A DNA stretch of 64,000 nucleotides from NCBI GenBank assembly GCA_964036155.1, contig OZ038423.1:70881249-70945248 (forward strand). Direction: 5' to 3'. Every line of letters begins with the position of its first letter. Within the stretch, counting starts at the first letter, position 1. Shown piece by piece: positions 12,600 through 34,438 of the stretch. This DNA comes from Diploscapter coronatus. Its lineage: Eukaryota; Nematoda; Chromadorea; Rhabditida; Rhabditidae. Both the position numbers and the translations under genes were made by a program. Below the pieces are notes generated by a model. The model did not search any database, was not told the origin of the DNA, and was given only the letters and a program-made list of their open reading frames with translations.

Positions 12600-15032
12600 T
12601 ACATCAAGGCTGTGATTGCACTGATTGATTGAGAGAGATGAATTGTTTTTACAGCAGCGCGGATTCGAGATAACATAGAGAGGAAAAGCAAATCTCTTTG
12701 ATTAGAGATAAAGCATGGATAAGATAGAGGATAAACTATCAGATATATGACTTGGCAGGACAAACCCAAGGACATGTGTACAAGCACATCAAACTCTTGA
12801 AGCCTTCAATCATTAGATCGACATGCTATTTTTTGATAAAAATATCTTGTGTTGCATTTTCATTAATTAAACATCAATATTAGCTAAGTTTATTCCATTT
12901 AAATTATGACTATCTGGATTACTTAATTAACTTTGATCAAAATGACATATTATCATCATAACATTCCTTTAGACCACCCACTAACAGCTACTTTTTCAAT
13001 TTACCTTTTGCTTATGAGTTTATCGGTTCACCTGTTAAATTATAGCAGCAAAATGCACAACAATGACGAGTTTCCGCAGATATCAATTATTCGAGTAGTG
13101 TGATTATTCTTTTCACATTAGTTCTTAGAGCTCATAGAAATGAGAATTGATTACTTTCTAGCCTTGTAGCATTTCGTTCATTCTTCGAGTAAATCTTGCA
13201 AGTTCTCCGTCTTTTGCTGTCATTTTCAGGTCTTTGTCAAATCTCAGCAGATATTACACGGTTAGTTTTCGTGCAAAATCGCATCTCGAGTTATTACTTT
13301 TTTGTTTTCTTCCTATTGTTTGATTTCCTGTCGGTCTATAGGTTCTCAGAAGGGCTTGTCTAAATTCGAATAAGGAAATCTCGTCTAGTTTTGCGCGGAA
13401 TTGTCGTCTAGCGGGGGCGATTTCAATTATGTCGAGGAGTAGTCCGTCGGTTTTGAGTGCCTCAACTTCACGGAGTCAGGTCCTTTAGCATATTCGCCCT
13501 CATCATCTCTTAATATTCGCTCCTCTTCCTCCTACAATATTCCAAAAATGGTGAATCGTTAAAAGGGCAGTTTGGAAAGAAGACATGACAAGTGAGAAGC
13601 TGTTTTTGTAATATAACGGTATATTTCCGCGATATCATAGTTTCCAAGTTGCCATATAAATAAGACAGTCTAACTTCGTCAGGATTCTGCATACCCTTTC
13701 CTTTCATATCTGCCTTCCAAATCCCCCTAAAGTCAATTCTCTCACGCTCCTCTGTAATTCGACCCTTCTCTTGAGCAGAGATTTTTCACTCTCCTCTCTG
13801 CAACGTCGTTCATTGCCCATTTCAACTCCATCTCATCTTGAATCGCCTCGGTTCAATTTCAAATTTTTTCCCTATTGAATTGGTTAATCCGAAAATTGTC
13901 TGACTTTGTGTCAAAGCTTCGGAGATTTAAAAAAAAAAAAGCGGGCACTTAAACTTTGGCTCAGAAATTTTATCGGAGAAAATCTTTGAGTTAACCATTA
14001 GATTTCATTGATAATCGTTCCTTTATCTTGATCCGTATCTTTTTGCTTTGACCGTTCTGTTTGCTCTTTCAGTCCCCTAGAACAAGCTGCACGTTGTTCT
14101 ATCTCACATCGGCTAAATCTTCGGCGAACTTGAAAAGAGCCACTTTTTGACCTCGAAATCTCGTTATTTTTGTGCTTTTGCATGGATTTGAGAAAAATCT
14201 GCTTCAAAGAAGTTGCAAAATTTCAGTAGGACTTTAATGAAAGGTCAAAAGGATTTTTGCATACTTTCGGCATATTCTTTTGTGCGAATATAAATTGAAT
14301 TTTCTGCATTTCTAAGACCTGTCATTTCGAGTTACTCTTTTCCTCATATTCTTCCTTTCCTGCTGAAGTTTCGATAATTCTATAAATTAGTCTTCTTTTC
14401 ACGCCCGATAATAAAATTCAGTCAACGGATTTTCGGGGCAGTTTTCGATCCACCTTTCGCATATTTCGTGAGATTCAAAGTCAAAAATTCTAGTCTATGT
14501 CTCATTTTTTCTTAAACTATAAAAAATTCAAAATTTCTGTGCAAATGAAACCAAACTAATTCTGAATTCCTTAAAAAGAGTAAAATTTGTAAGTTTTCCA
14601 TTGTTTCTACAATTCATTTCCACTAGAAACAAGTGCGTTCGCATCATTTTTCATGACTTCAAAAGCTTGGAAGAAGTTTTTACGCTTCAATGCGACTAAA
14701 GAACCATTACTCCCTCACGTATGCGATGGATTTTCAGAGAACCTTGAATAATTCATCCGATTTGCAGGCAAATATTTAATAGTGACTCTCTTGCGTCATA
14801 GAAAATCTATTTTCTATTTTTATAAAGTACTAATTTAGATTTATCTGCAAATTTAGGTTTTATACAAATTATTCAAATTAGTCTCAATCAGTCTTGCACT
14901 TGCAGAATAATATCGCCAATTTAAGTTTATTATTGTCTGCAGATTTTAAGACTTGAAAAATTTGACCTAATTTCCAGAACGATCCCAGCAGAGCACGAAA
15001 TTGCACTATAGGAGGCTAATTATTGGAGTCTG
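12600..15032. other. Intergenic region upstream of the acetylcholinesterase pair, partly coding-like on the minus strand
   Basis: 12600-13100 and 14210-15032 show nothing I can support except AT-rich sequence; the latter should contain the promoter of the first esterase gene. The middle, 13112-14207, has broken coding-like frames on the minus strand and is listed separately. Confidence 0.4.
13112..14207 (-). pseudogene. Broken coding-like region, possible gene or retroelement remnant
   Basis: Reading the minus strand, several protein-like stretches follow one another in different frames: a charged segment (about 14207-13998), one containing GIWKADMKGKGMQNPDEVRL (about 13770-13560), one containing EEERILRDDEGEYAKGPDSV (about 13535-13470), and one containing LLLDIIEIAPARRQFRAKLD (about 13465-13260). 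The last continues after an in-frame TAA into a stretch containing DGELARFTRRMNEMLQG and then TAG. The frame change near 13470 and the TAA have no convincing intron around them. The charged composition resembles a gag-like or coiled-coil protein, but I do not recognise it. It could instead be a real gene whose splice sites I failed to place. Confidence 0.3.
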
Positions 15033-22542
<7,510 letters not shown>

Positions 22543-23471
22543 CTACACTATATTTTGCCTAATTTACAACTTATTATTTTATGATTAATTTATTTGAGTT
22601 TCGCGTTAATTTTGATCTCTTGCCAAATTTTGATGTCTTTCCGAAAAATTACTTCACTTACCATTTCATGAATTCACTTTATATTCAAACATAAAATGGC
22701 GTAATTTAAGTTTTCTCTACAGTTGTTCATTGCATCACTCAAATACGAAAGCCAGCTACATTCGAGTTTAATCTGAAAAATTTGTAGTTCATAACCTCTA
22801 GAAATCTCTTGGAATAGTATTCTCTTTGAGAGGTTACAAAATTAGGATTCTTCCTAACTTTGCATCAATTCTAAACTCTAGATTAGCGCCAGCCCGGTGT
22901 ACTAAGCATTTTCAAGTTGATTATGGATCAAATTTAGGCAATAAATGTTTGTTTTTATAATTGAGAGTCGAAATTTGCAAATGTATAGTGCACCGCCTGT
23001 CTTTCTTTCCTAAATTTCCCCTATGTGCCCCTCTTTCCCTTTCCTTTTCTAAATCTATCTTCCAGCATGAATCCTTTTTTCAACGCCAACAAATTATTTT
23101 TCATTTCCACAAATATTTTACAAATCTGACGGACCAAGTTTATTTTCATGTAGAGCCATTTGAAGTCATCTAAAATATCTAAACTTGATCTGTTAACTAA
23201 ATTTTTCATCTCCCTCCGTTACGTTTTTATCGCTCGGGCGTATTTTTCTTCTCGTAAAATGTAAATGCATAAAGTCTATGTTAATCAATTTCAGATAGGC
23301 TTAAAACTGGCATCTATTTTTATATTTCCTTCGGCTGGCAGTAGCCTCGTCTTGTCCCTCTCAATAGTCATCTACAGTAATCAATAGGCAATTCTAATTT
23401 GGTCATTGGCAGCACAACGACGTTTTGACGCCGTAGCCCTGCCAGGAGACTGATTGCGAAGAGCAGAGTCC
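22543..23471 (+). other. 929-bp spacer between the two acetylcholinesterase genes
   Basis: It joins the stop of the upstream copy (22540-22542) to the ATG of the downstream copy (23472). I see no gene. It may hold the 3' end of the first transcript and either a separate promoter or an intercistronic region. The length exceeds the few hundred bases usual for an operon gap. Confidence 0.5.
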
Positions 23472-26979
<3,508 letters not shown>

Positions 26980-27799
26980 ATTTTAGGTCCGTAGAACTTT
27001 CAAATTAGGTAGAATTATTTATGTGTTTGATTATTTTAATTAATCTAATATTTTATTATCGAATTGTCATATTATTTGTTCTTTCCAAATTTCAGAAACT
27101 CATTCCAAATTAATTTTTAAAGTATTCATTTTCAGTACACCTCAGGAATTACTTGTAGAGTCTATGCATTTTATAGTCGTAAAAATTCCTCATTTTATTA
27201 CCTACTTATGATTTCGGATAACGACTCTTTCAGATTTGAAAAAGTTTTCCGAAGTCTCCTTTCTATTGACCATTCAAGTTATTTTACACCCTTGAAGATC
27301 TCTAATTTTCAACGTTTTTAGGAATTTTATATTTCGTCGTTATTTATTGCAAACTTTCTCTACATTCTAATTTGTAATTCTAAAACTGAGGCTGTGCCTC
27401 TATTCTAAGTATTCAATATTTCATTTGAAATTGTCTGCTCAATTTTTATATGCGTCTTTTGTCTAAAAATTTCTAAACCTATATAATTTTAGAATGTCTA
27501 TAGCACACTAGATCATACATATCGTTTTTGTAAATTTAATATTTCTATTTAGAAATTTCTATATTTTATATTATTTTAAATTTCATATAATACATTTTTA
27601 TCGTCTTGAATATGCATAATGCTTGAGGACAATTTATTCATCTATCACCTGACTCTAGTTAAGCAATGACCAAAGAAATAACCCGCTTAGAAATACCCAA
27701 ACAAATTACTCATTTCATAATTAATTAGTCTAACAAGTATTCCATAAAAGTGAACAGAACAGTTTCAAACATTTTTTACTGAAATTCAGATTTTTAAAA
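26980..27799. other. Convergent intergenic region, no gene seen
   Basis: This 820-bp stretch lies between the 3' ends of the acetylcholinesterase gene (+) and the GPCR gene (-). It is very AT-rich with no convincing ORF, repeat or RNA gene. It must contain the 3' UTRs of both. Confidence 0.5.
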
Positions 27800-29684
27800 T
27801 CAAACTTCCGCATAGCCACAGGATTTGTTAGGAGGTGATTCTACTGATTTTATTGAAGTGTAAGCGATCAGTCGGTCGTGGGCTGAGGAGGCTATTATTC
27901 TGAAATTAGAAAACTCTAATTTTAAGATTTCTAAATTTTATGTCGCATACTATCTTTACATTTATATATTAGTATATTTCTAAATATATTCTGATTTATA
28001 GAATATGCTATATCAATATTTGTTTTACATAGATATTTCTCCGAGTCTATCCTTACTTGTCTTAAGCTATGTAAATTCTCAAACGCTTACCTTTTATCAA
28101 AAGCTTTTCGTGTCCATTTTCTGCAGAGTTTCAGGCAGAAAATTTCCAGCAAAGCGGTTCGAATTTTTCCATTCATCAGACAGAAACAGCCAAAAATAAT
28201 GCAAGAGGTAAGCAAAGTCATCATCTCGTTTATATCACCTGCAAAATTGAAGATTAGAAACTTGAACAAAAGAGATTTATCTTGGGAATGTTATTATAGT
28301 TCGATAAATCCGATGGAAATTTTCTATCTAGTTTGAAATTAACAACTTGAAAATGTTTATCGTACGAAATAGTACTGATTAAAGTAGGTAGAAATTACGT
28401 TACAATGCTATTTTGTATGGTACGACGTTACACTTTTCCAGATAGTTAGTTTTTTTTAATTTAAGTTACTAACCCAAATGGTAGAAGAATTCAGCTACGT
28501 CGAATACGGTTGACAAAATGCCAATTAACCCTTGAGGTAGCTCAACAATAATAAATATGAACATTATAATCTAAAATATAAATAAAAATTACTGAAATTT
28601 AAAAAATCTTTACCAGAATAAAATTTGTCGTTAATTGATACGCTTTTTCTCTTTCGACTGTAGCGAATCGAGCGCTCAATTCTTGAATTTGTTTTAGCTT
28701 CTTCAGAATTAATATGGTCATCAGGCATAAGATAATCTAAAATATCCTATTGAAAAAATTCGAATTTAAGAATTTGGTTACCGCCGGAATAATCTTTGCG
28801 CATAAATGGAATAACCAAATGGTGAACGATTGTAATATTGGATTTGGAGAAAATCTCAGTTCATAGACTGGCTGCCCTCGTAACTCCGGATATTTAATAG
28901 CGCATTCGATCTTTTCCGGGAGCTAAAAAATTGAAATCCATTTTAAAGATAAAAATATAGAGTTACCAATTCCACTTCCGAAGTGAAATAGATGAATGGA
29001 GCGAATATTGCTACTGACACGTAGATCGTTATCACTATTAGTCGGAATTTCTGTAAAAATTAGTATTGAAGTTAAAAATTTGCATAAAATTATATATCTA
29101 CCTGATAACTAAACCATTGCTGTGTAGAATTTATATTGGCTAATGCTGATAGAGATTTATATCGTATTAATGATAATCCAACAACATGGAATACCTTAAA
29201 TTGTATTTTTAGTTTTGGATTAAAAATTTGAATTGTTAACTTACCGCAGAAATATTAACGAGAGCTGATAGAGTCACTGACAGATGCATAGATTTAGCCA
29301 TGTAATAGGAAAAGAAAAACGGCTGGCATAATTCTTCACTTGCAAATTTGAACAGAGTTGAATACAGGAAATTGACGCAGAGGGCCAATTGTGAGCTGAA
29401 AATGTTTATTTTGAGTTCAATTTTAAATATTTAAGCTTAATAGCCAAAAATTTTCTCTATAACAGCAATTATAAAAAAAACTGATATAATTTGCATTTAA
29501 TAGAAAAATAAATATCTAACCAAGACATCGAAATTAGGAAGGCATTTGTCGGGTTGAGCATTCTTGATAAAATAGCGATTGTGATTAAATGTCCACAGGC
29601 TCCCGAAATGCACAGGACCAATGCCAGGGGGGCGTGCAAAGTTCGACTGTATTCTTCGAGGAAATCCTCTATAGAGGAAGCCAT
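27800..29684 (-). CDS. Seven-transmembrane GPCR, dmsr/Srw-type peptide receptor (366 aa)
   Basis: Nine exons join in phase: 29684-29521, 29395-29245, 29194-29102, 29050-28967, 28922-28782, 28736-28614, 28570-28474, 28238-28091 and 27899-27800. The translation has TM1 with LVLCISGACGHLITIAILSR, the NPTNAFLISMS turn into TM2, LIRYKSL in the place of the DRY motif, and TM5 followed by a basic loop (LKKLKQIQELSARF). TM6 ends in VELPQGLIGIL and TM7 contains INEMMTLLTSCIIFGCFCLMNGKIRTAL. The ELPQG and FxxMNGKIRTAL signatures are typical of nematode FMRFamide/myosuppressin-like (dmsr) receptors within the Srw group. It is therefore probably a neuropeptide receptor coupled to G proteins at the plasma membrane; the ligand cannot be told from sequence. 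The length is normal and no domain is missing. All introns but two sit at phase 0. Confidence 0.85.
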
Positions 29685-31338
29685 TTTCTAAAAATATGCT
29701 GATTTGCAAAAGAAATAGTAAAAAAATCTAAAAGTATTTGAATTTTCGATAAAAAATACAAATATATATATATTAAAAATAGTGAAAATGAGTCACTTTT
29801 GATATGATAGAGGAGAAGATATTTTCAAAATTGCTGAATTTGAATACAAATTGGGATATTATCTGATAGATTTCACGAGAATTATAATTTACATTGTGAC
29901 TTATTCGCGTCACATTTTCGCAGAAAAAATAACCAAAGCTCAAGGTCTCTTTCCCATAGAAGAAAAAAGCAAGAAAATTGCAAGCGCAGGAGAAATTCAT
30001 ATGAATGAAATCTTACTTTTGAAGGAAACCAATCATTATTTATATGATGAATTATGTTCACTTAAAGATAGGAAAAATCTGGGTAAAATTTTGAATTTAT
30101 TATCACAAGGAGTTGCATTATTCTATTTCAGCTCGATCTGAAGTTGAAAGTAAAAATTGAATTTGAATTTCCATAATTCAAAAATTGTCCATTAAAACTC
30201 AAACCCAGTTTGGAATAGATAACTCTGGCCTCCTGAACTCCATAAAAAGCCGTGATTTTATAATCTACGAGTAGAATCAGAATGCAGACAAAAACCAAAC
30301 CGCGCGGGTGCAATGGAAATCTCCTGAGAGTAGACCAAACTGCTTATAAACTAAAGAACTAAAGACATTCCGGAAAGAGATAAGGAATTAGAAAATTCAA
30401 GAACTTTTATTTTTCTCGATGGAAACAATTAAGGAGTAATATACCATAACTTATCTCTAAACGTTATGAGTCGAAAACTCGAAATCATCGAAGAATGTTC
30501 CACATCCTTGAGAAAAATCCTACCCCATTCATTTAGGAGTCCTTTATTTTCACGCCAAAAATTCCATTCAGCTTGGTATCGTCTTTTAACCCGAAAATGG
30601 AGATTTTCGTTAAAGAAAATGAATTCATAATTGGGAAATGAATAGGAAAGTAATGCCGTGGAAAAATGTTTAAGCAAAAAAGCCTCACAAAAATCGTCGT
30701 CTTTCAAAACCGTGTCATGAGGATCAAAATAAAAAATATAGAAGGTGAACACGATCAAACGTATCATTTTGAGGATTTTTGGGAGTTTTAGTAAAATTAG
30801 GAGGCAATGCTATTTTTATAAGAAAAATTCAATATATGAGTCAAAATTGATATTTTTCGAAAAAAAAAATAAAAACGATAGTAGAACGCTTCCTTTTCTC
30901 AGACATGCGGAAAAAAACGTTGAGGTGTTGAGAATTGCAAAGAGTTGCAGAGCGAATGACTGAATCCGGACAAAGAAGTAACTGGGCTGGAAGCTCGAGA
31001 AAAAAAATCCCAACAAAAGTGCGGAAAATAACAGAAAAGCGCGCCTCTTATTTCTTATTTAAAATATGCATAGATTTCTCCTTGTTCTGGCTTTACGACT
31101 TGAAAGAAAAGGCAAATTTTTGGGCAGAAAAGTTCACCCCGAGAATATCGAGGTATCAAAAATCCAATCTTGGCAAAATAGAAGTATTCATAACCTCGGC
31201 TTAGGTCATGAATATTTGCAAATAAACGTCAAAGATGGCAAAAATATACGCAGAAATGAAATTCATGGATTTTGAGCCTAAGATTCATTCGATTATTCTG
31301 AAGGTTTCATAAGACCAAGAATTTCCCACCTATTCTTA
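29685..31338. other. Region upstream of the GPCR with unresolved open frames
   Basis: It probably includes the GPCR promoter next to 29684. Open frames of 60-112 codons occur on both strands: minus 30767-30429 begins with a hydrophobic stretch (MIRLIVFTFYIFYF); minus 30313-30128 begins with a hydrophobic LVFVCILILLV; plus 29851-30141 is charged. I could not connect them by consistent splice phases, so no gene is called. They may be remnants of a rapidly evolving secreted or membrane protein gene. Confidence 0.3.
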
Positions 31339-31340
31339 TA

Positions 31341-32644
31341 CAGGGTGCGGACAAATTATGGAGGCACCGATAAATTGGGATTTAACCCGAAATATTGAAG
31401 TAATCGAGTTCAAATTTTAAAAATAATTTATTGATAACATAACGATAAAAAAACAACTAAGAGTTTTCGAAATGGCCGCCTTTAGCGTTGATATAGGCCT
31501 TGAGTCGCTCGAGGAAGGCATCGATGACGGCACGCAACTAGTCATTGGACATTTTGTCTCATGCTTCGACAAGGAAAGACTTCAAGAAGCCGAAACTTTT
31601 GTGGGGAGTAGAGCAGGCCTTGGTCTCAAAGTATTACCAAATGGAATAATCCAATGGGTTCAAATCAGGGCTGTTGGAGGGTCATTCGGAAGAGGAGATG
31701 AAATCTGCGAAGTGAATTTTGCAGAAGGATTGAGTAGATTTTGACTTGTGGGAAGGAGCCGAATCCTGCTGAAAGCAGAAGGGACGGGATTTGAGATGGG
31801 CTTTGGTCCACGGAATAAGGGCTTTCTTTAAAATAAGATTTTGGTAGGTTTCGGTGTTGATCTTGGCGTTCTGGGGGACGAACACGAGGGGGGGTTTTCC
31901 ATCATAGGCGGCAGCCGCCCAAACCATGACTGACTGAGGATGAGCACGTCTTCCGGCCAATCTGCCATTAGAATTAGCAGAGGAGATGTTTGGGGACAGG
32001 ATGCGATCATTTTGACGATTCGTGAAAGGCTCGATTGTGAATATTTTCTCATCCGAGAAAATTATCGCTTTGTAGCGTGCCGAAGAAAACCTCTCGCGAA
32101 GCTGTCGACATCTTTCAAGTCTGTTTGACATCATTTTGTCCGTAAGTTCGTGGACTTTTTGGATTCTGTAAGAGTTGAGCCCCAAGTCCTTCCTGATGAT
32201 GGTTCTGACCGATTTTTCATCGATTTCCAATTTTTTGGCCATTTTTCGCATGGATCTTCGGGGATTTCGTCGAATCATCTCGCGAAGTTTTTTCTTGTTC
32301 TGTTCCGTCCTCACACTCTTTTTTTTGCCTCTTCCTGGACGGTCAGCAGTAGATCCAGTCTCCTTGAACCGTTTTACAGCCTTCTGGACCGTCTTTCGAC
32401 TGATTTTCAGCAGTTTGACGATGTCTTTCGTTTGATGCCCAGCCTGATGCAATGTGATGATAGTGGATCGCTTTGAACTCGGGGCTACCATTCTGAATAA
32501 AAATTTTATTAGTGGTAAATAATATATGAAAATGATCACGAAATACAAGATAATGACGAAAAAATAAAAATAACGTGTAAACTCTGCGCGCTTCGCGAAA
32601 AATAGACGTTTTAGCAAGTGCCTCCATAATTTGTCCGCACCCTG
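31341..32644 (-). mobile_element. Mariner-like (DD37D) transposon with intact ends and decayed transposase
   Basis: The element is 1304 bp. Its termini are 26-bp inverted repeats, perfect by eye, starting CAGGGTGCGGACAAATTATG, and each end abuts a TA (31339-31340 and 32645-32646), the Tc1/mariner target duplication. Its one gene on the minus strand is broken (see next entry). Perfect ends with a decayed gene suggest it was mobilised in trans or inserted fairly recently. Confidence 0.9.
31457..32491 (-). pseudogene. Tc1/mariner superfamily transposase pseudogene, DD37D type
   Basis: From ATG 32491 the frame encodes an N-terminal helix-turn-helix (about residues 10-60), a second basic helix-turn-helix (about 70-125), then the catalytic DDE/D domain with FSDEKIF (first Asp) and FQQDSAPSHKS (second Asp). 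Past an in-frame TGA (31684-31682) the same frame continues with SPDLNPLDYSIW, giving the third Asp 37 residues after the second, the DD37D spacing of the maT group. Further in-frame stops lie at 31636-31634, 31561-31559 and 31540-31538, so no active enzyme is expected. The last 200 bp still reads as transposase C-terminus. Autonomous mobility is lost; the ends remain intact. Confidence 0.85.
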
Positions 32645-33948
32645 TAGAATAAATTATGAACTCTAGAGGATATTGAATCCCAAAAATCTTCTCCCATTCT
32701 CCCACTCACATCTTAAGGGTTATATCCAAAATTACTCTAAGTAAACACTCTCATAGCTGGTCGTAAATTCTTAGGCAATCTCGACGAAAGCCTACTCCTT
32801 CATACTAAATTATTATATTCTAGCCATGAGGTATAAAAGGCTCTCTAATTTTGCGAAATAGTATTCGGAACATAAATGTAAAGTGACTTCAGACTAGCGA
32901 TATGAAACGATAAACTGTACCTCCCTCACGAAGCAAAGGGACTGAATAAGTGAATGCAAAAGGCTGTTGGTTTATTGTCCAATAAATTATGCGACGGCGC
33001 CTAATATTTGTCGAATACAGATCCAGTTACATTGCATGCAATTGAATCAACATCAAAATACAGGAATTTTTCGAATATATTAGAACCAACTCATGATAAC
33101 AATAGGATTGGGAAATTCCCTGAAGGATAAGATATTGACATAAACTGCATTCATAGAACGCTCAAAAATTAATTTCCGGATACAATTGAATGGTTTTAAG
33201 GAAATTTTCGAGAACAAGAAAGAACATCTAGCTAACTCATTTCTCAACCTCAAAATGACCATTTTTGCACATCCTTGAATCTAAAATTCCCGTGCATGTC
33301 TAATTTTCCGAATAGTCTTTCAAAAATCGACTATGCATGAGATTTTGCTGCGTTCTTGTACGAAGAAAATTGGCCCTTGGATCAACCCCATTTACCAGAA
33401 AATATCGCATTTCATCCTGAAGAAAATGGCAAAAACCTGCGTTTGAATAAATAATCAATTTGGCAAATATACACGTTAATAATTGACAAAACGCCAAGGA
33501 ATAATTGAAAAAGGCAGAAAACGTGGAAATGATCAAACAAATCAAAACTATTCAACATATAATAAGCAGGAAATATTTAAAACTTAAAGATATATGTACG
33601 TTTTAAAACGAAAATTTTTGATACTCCTTCAAGGCTGTAGCAATTAAAGCCATTTTTAACAGTTGAGTCATTCTTTACATTGAATAAGCGACGATTTTAG
33701 CTCATTTCTCGAAGCTTTTATGATAAATCACCTTTCAACAAGTGAATAGACAAGGAAGTAAAAAATGAAGTAATGAGAGGTGTTAGGCGCTAAATTCGAA
33801 ATAAGAAAATCGCAGATGAAACTGGGATTTAATTTGATGCTTCAATTCAGTCCTAAGGTTAAATAGTAATTAACGATAAAACACTTGGTAAAAGGTAATA
33901 AAATTAGAAACAAAATAAAAATTTGCTGCAAATCGACTTTTGCACATA

Positions 33949-34438
33949 CACAGTGGCGGACAAAAGTTGGGAACATTTTGTAATTTTGAATGCATATGTC
34001 TGGTTCACCTGCTTGTGGTGAACCAAAATGGCTGAAGTTTCGCATGCATATGTGGATATGTGTAGAGCATGTAAGCATGGCAATTTTCCGATCCAACCCT
34101 TTGCAAAATTGAATGTAAGTTTTTAATGGAATAAATTTTACAAATAAATATTCTTCAATATATCAGTGTTAAAACGCGCTACCAATCAGCTCTGTAGCTG
34201 ATTTACATGGGCTATAGAATTTTTGAAGTTAAAAATTTTAGATTTTTGTATGTGATGAAAAGCTTTCAATGTTGGAAAACTATATAAGGAACCAGACTGA
34301 ATTAAACGTTGCCATAGAGTCGTGTCTTATGTAGTCTAATATGTGTACAAAATTTCAACCGAATCCGATCACTATATGTGGGTGAACCAGACATACGCCC
34401 AAAAATCACAAGTTATTTCAAACTTTTATCCACAATTG
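33949..34438. mobile_element. 490-bp Tc1-like MITE with imperfect about 60-bp inverted repeats
   Basis: The left end CACAGTGGCGGACAAAAGTT through ATGTCTGGTTCACC (33949 to about 34012) is mirrored by GGTGAACCAGACATACG through CTTTTATCCACAATTG (about 34381-34438). TA dinucleotides flank both ends (33947-33948 and 34439-34440). There is no transposase inside. The CAGTGGCGGACAAAA end is of Tc1-like type. Confidence 0.7.
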
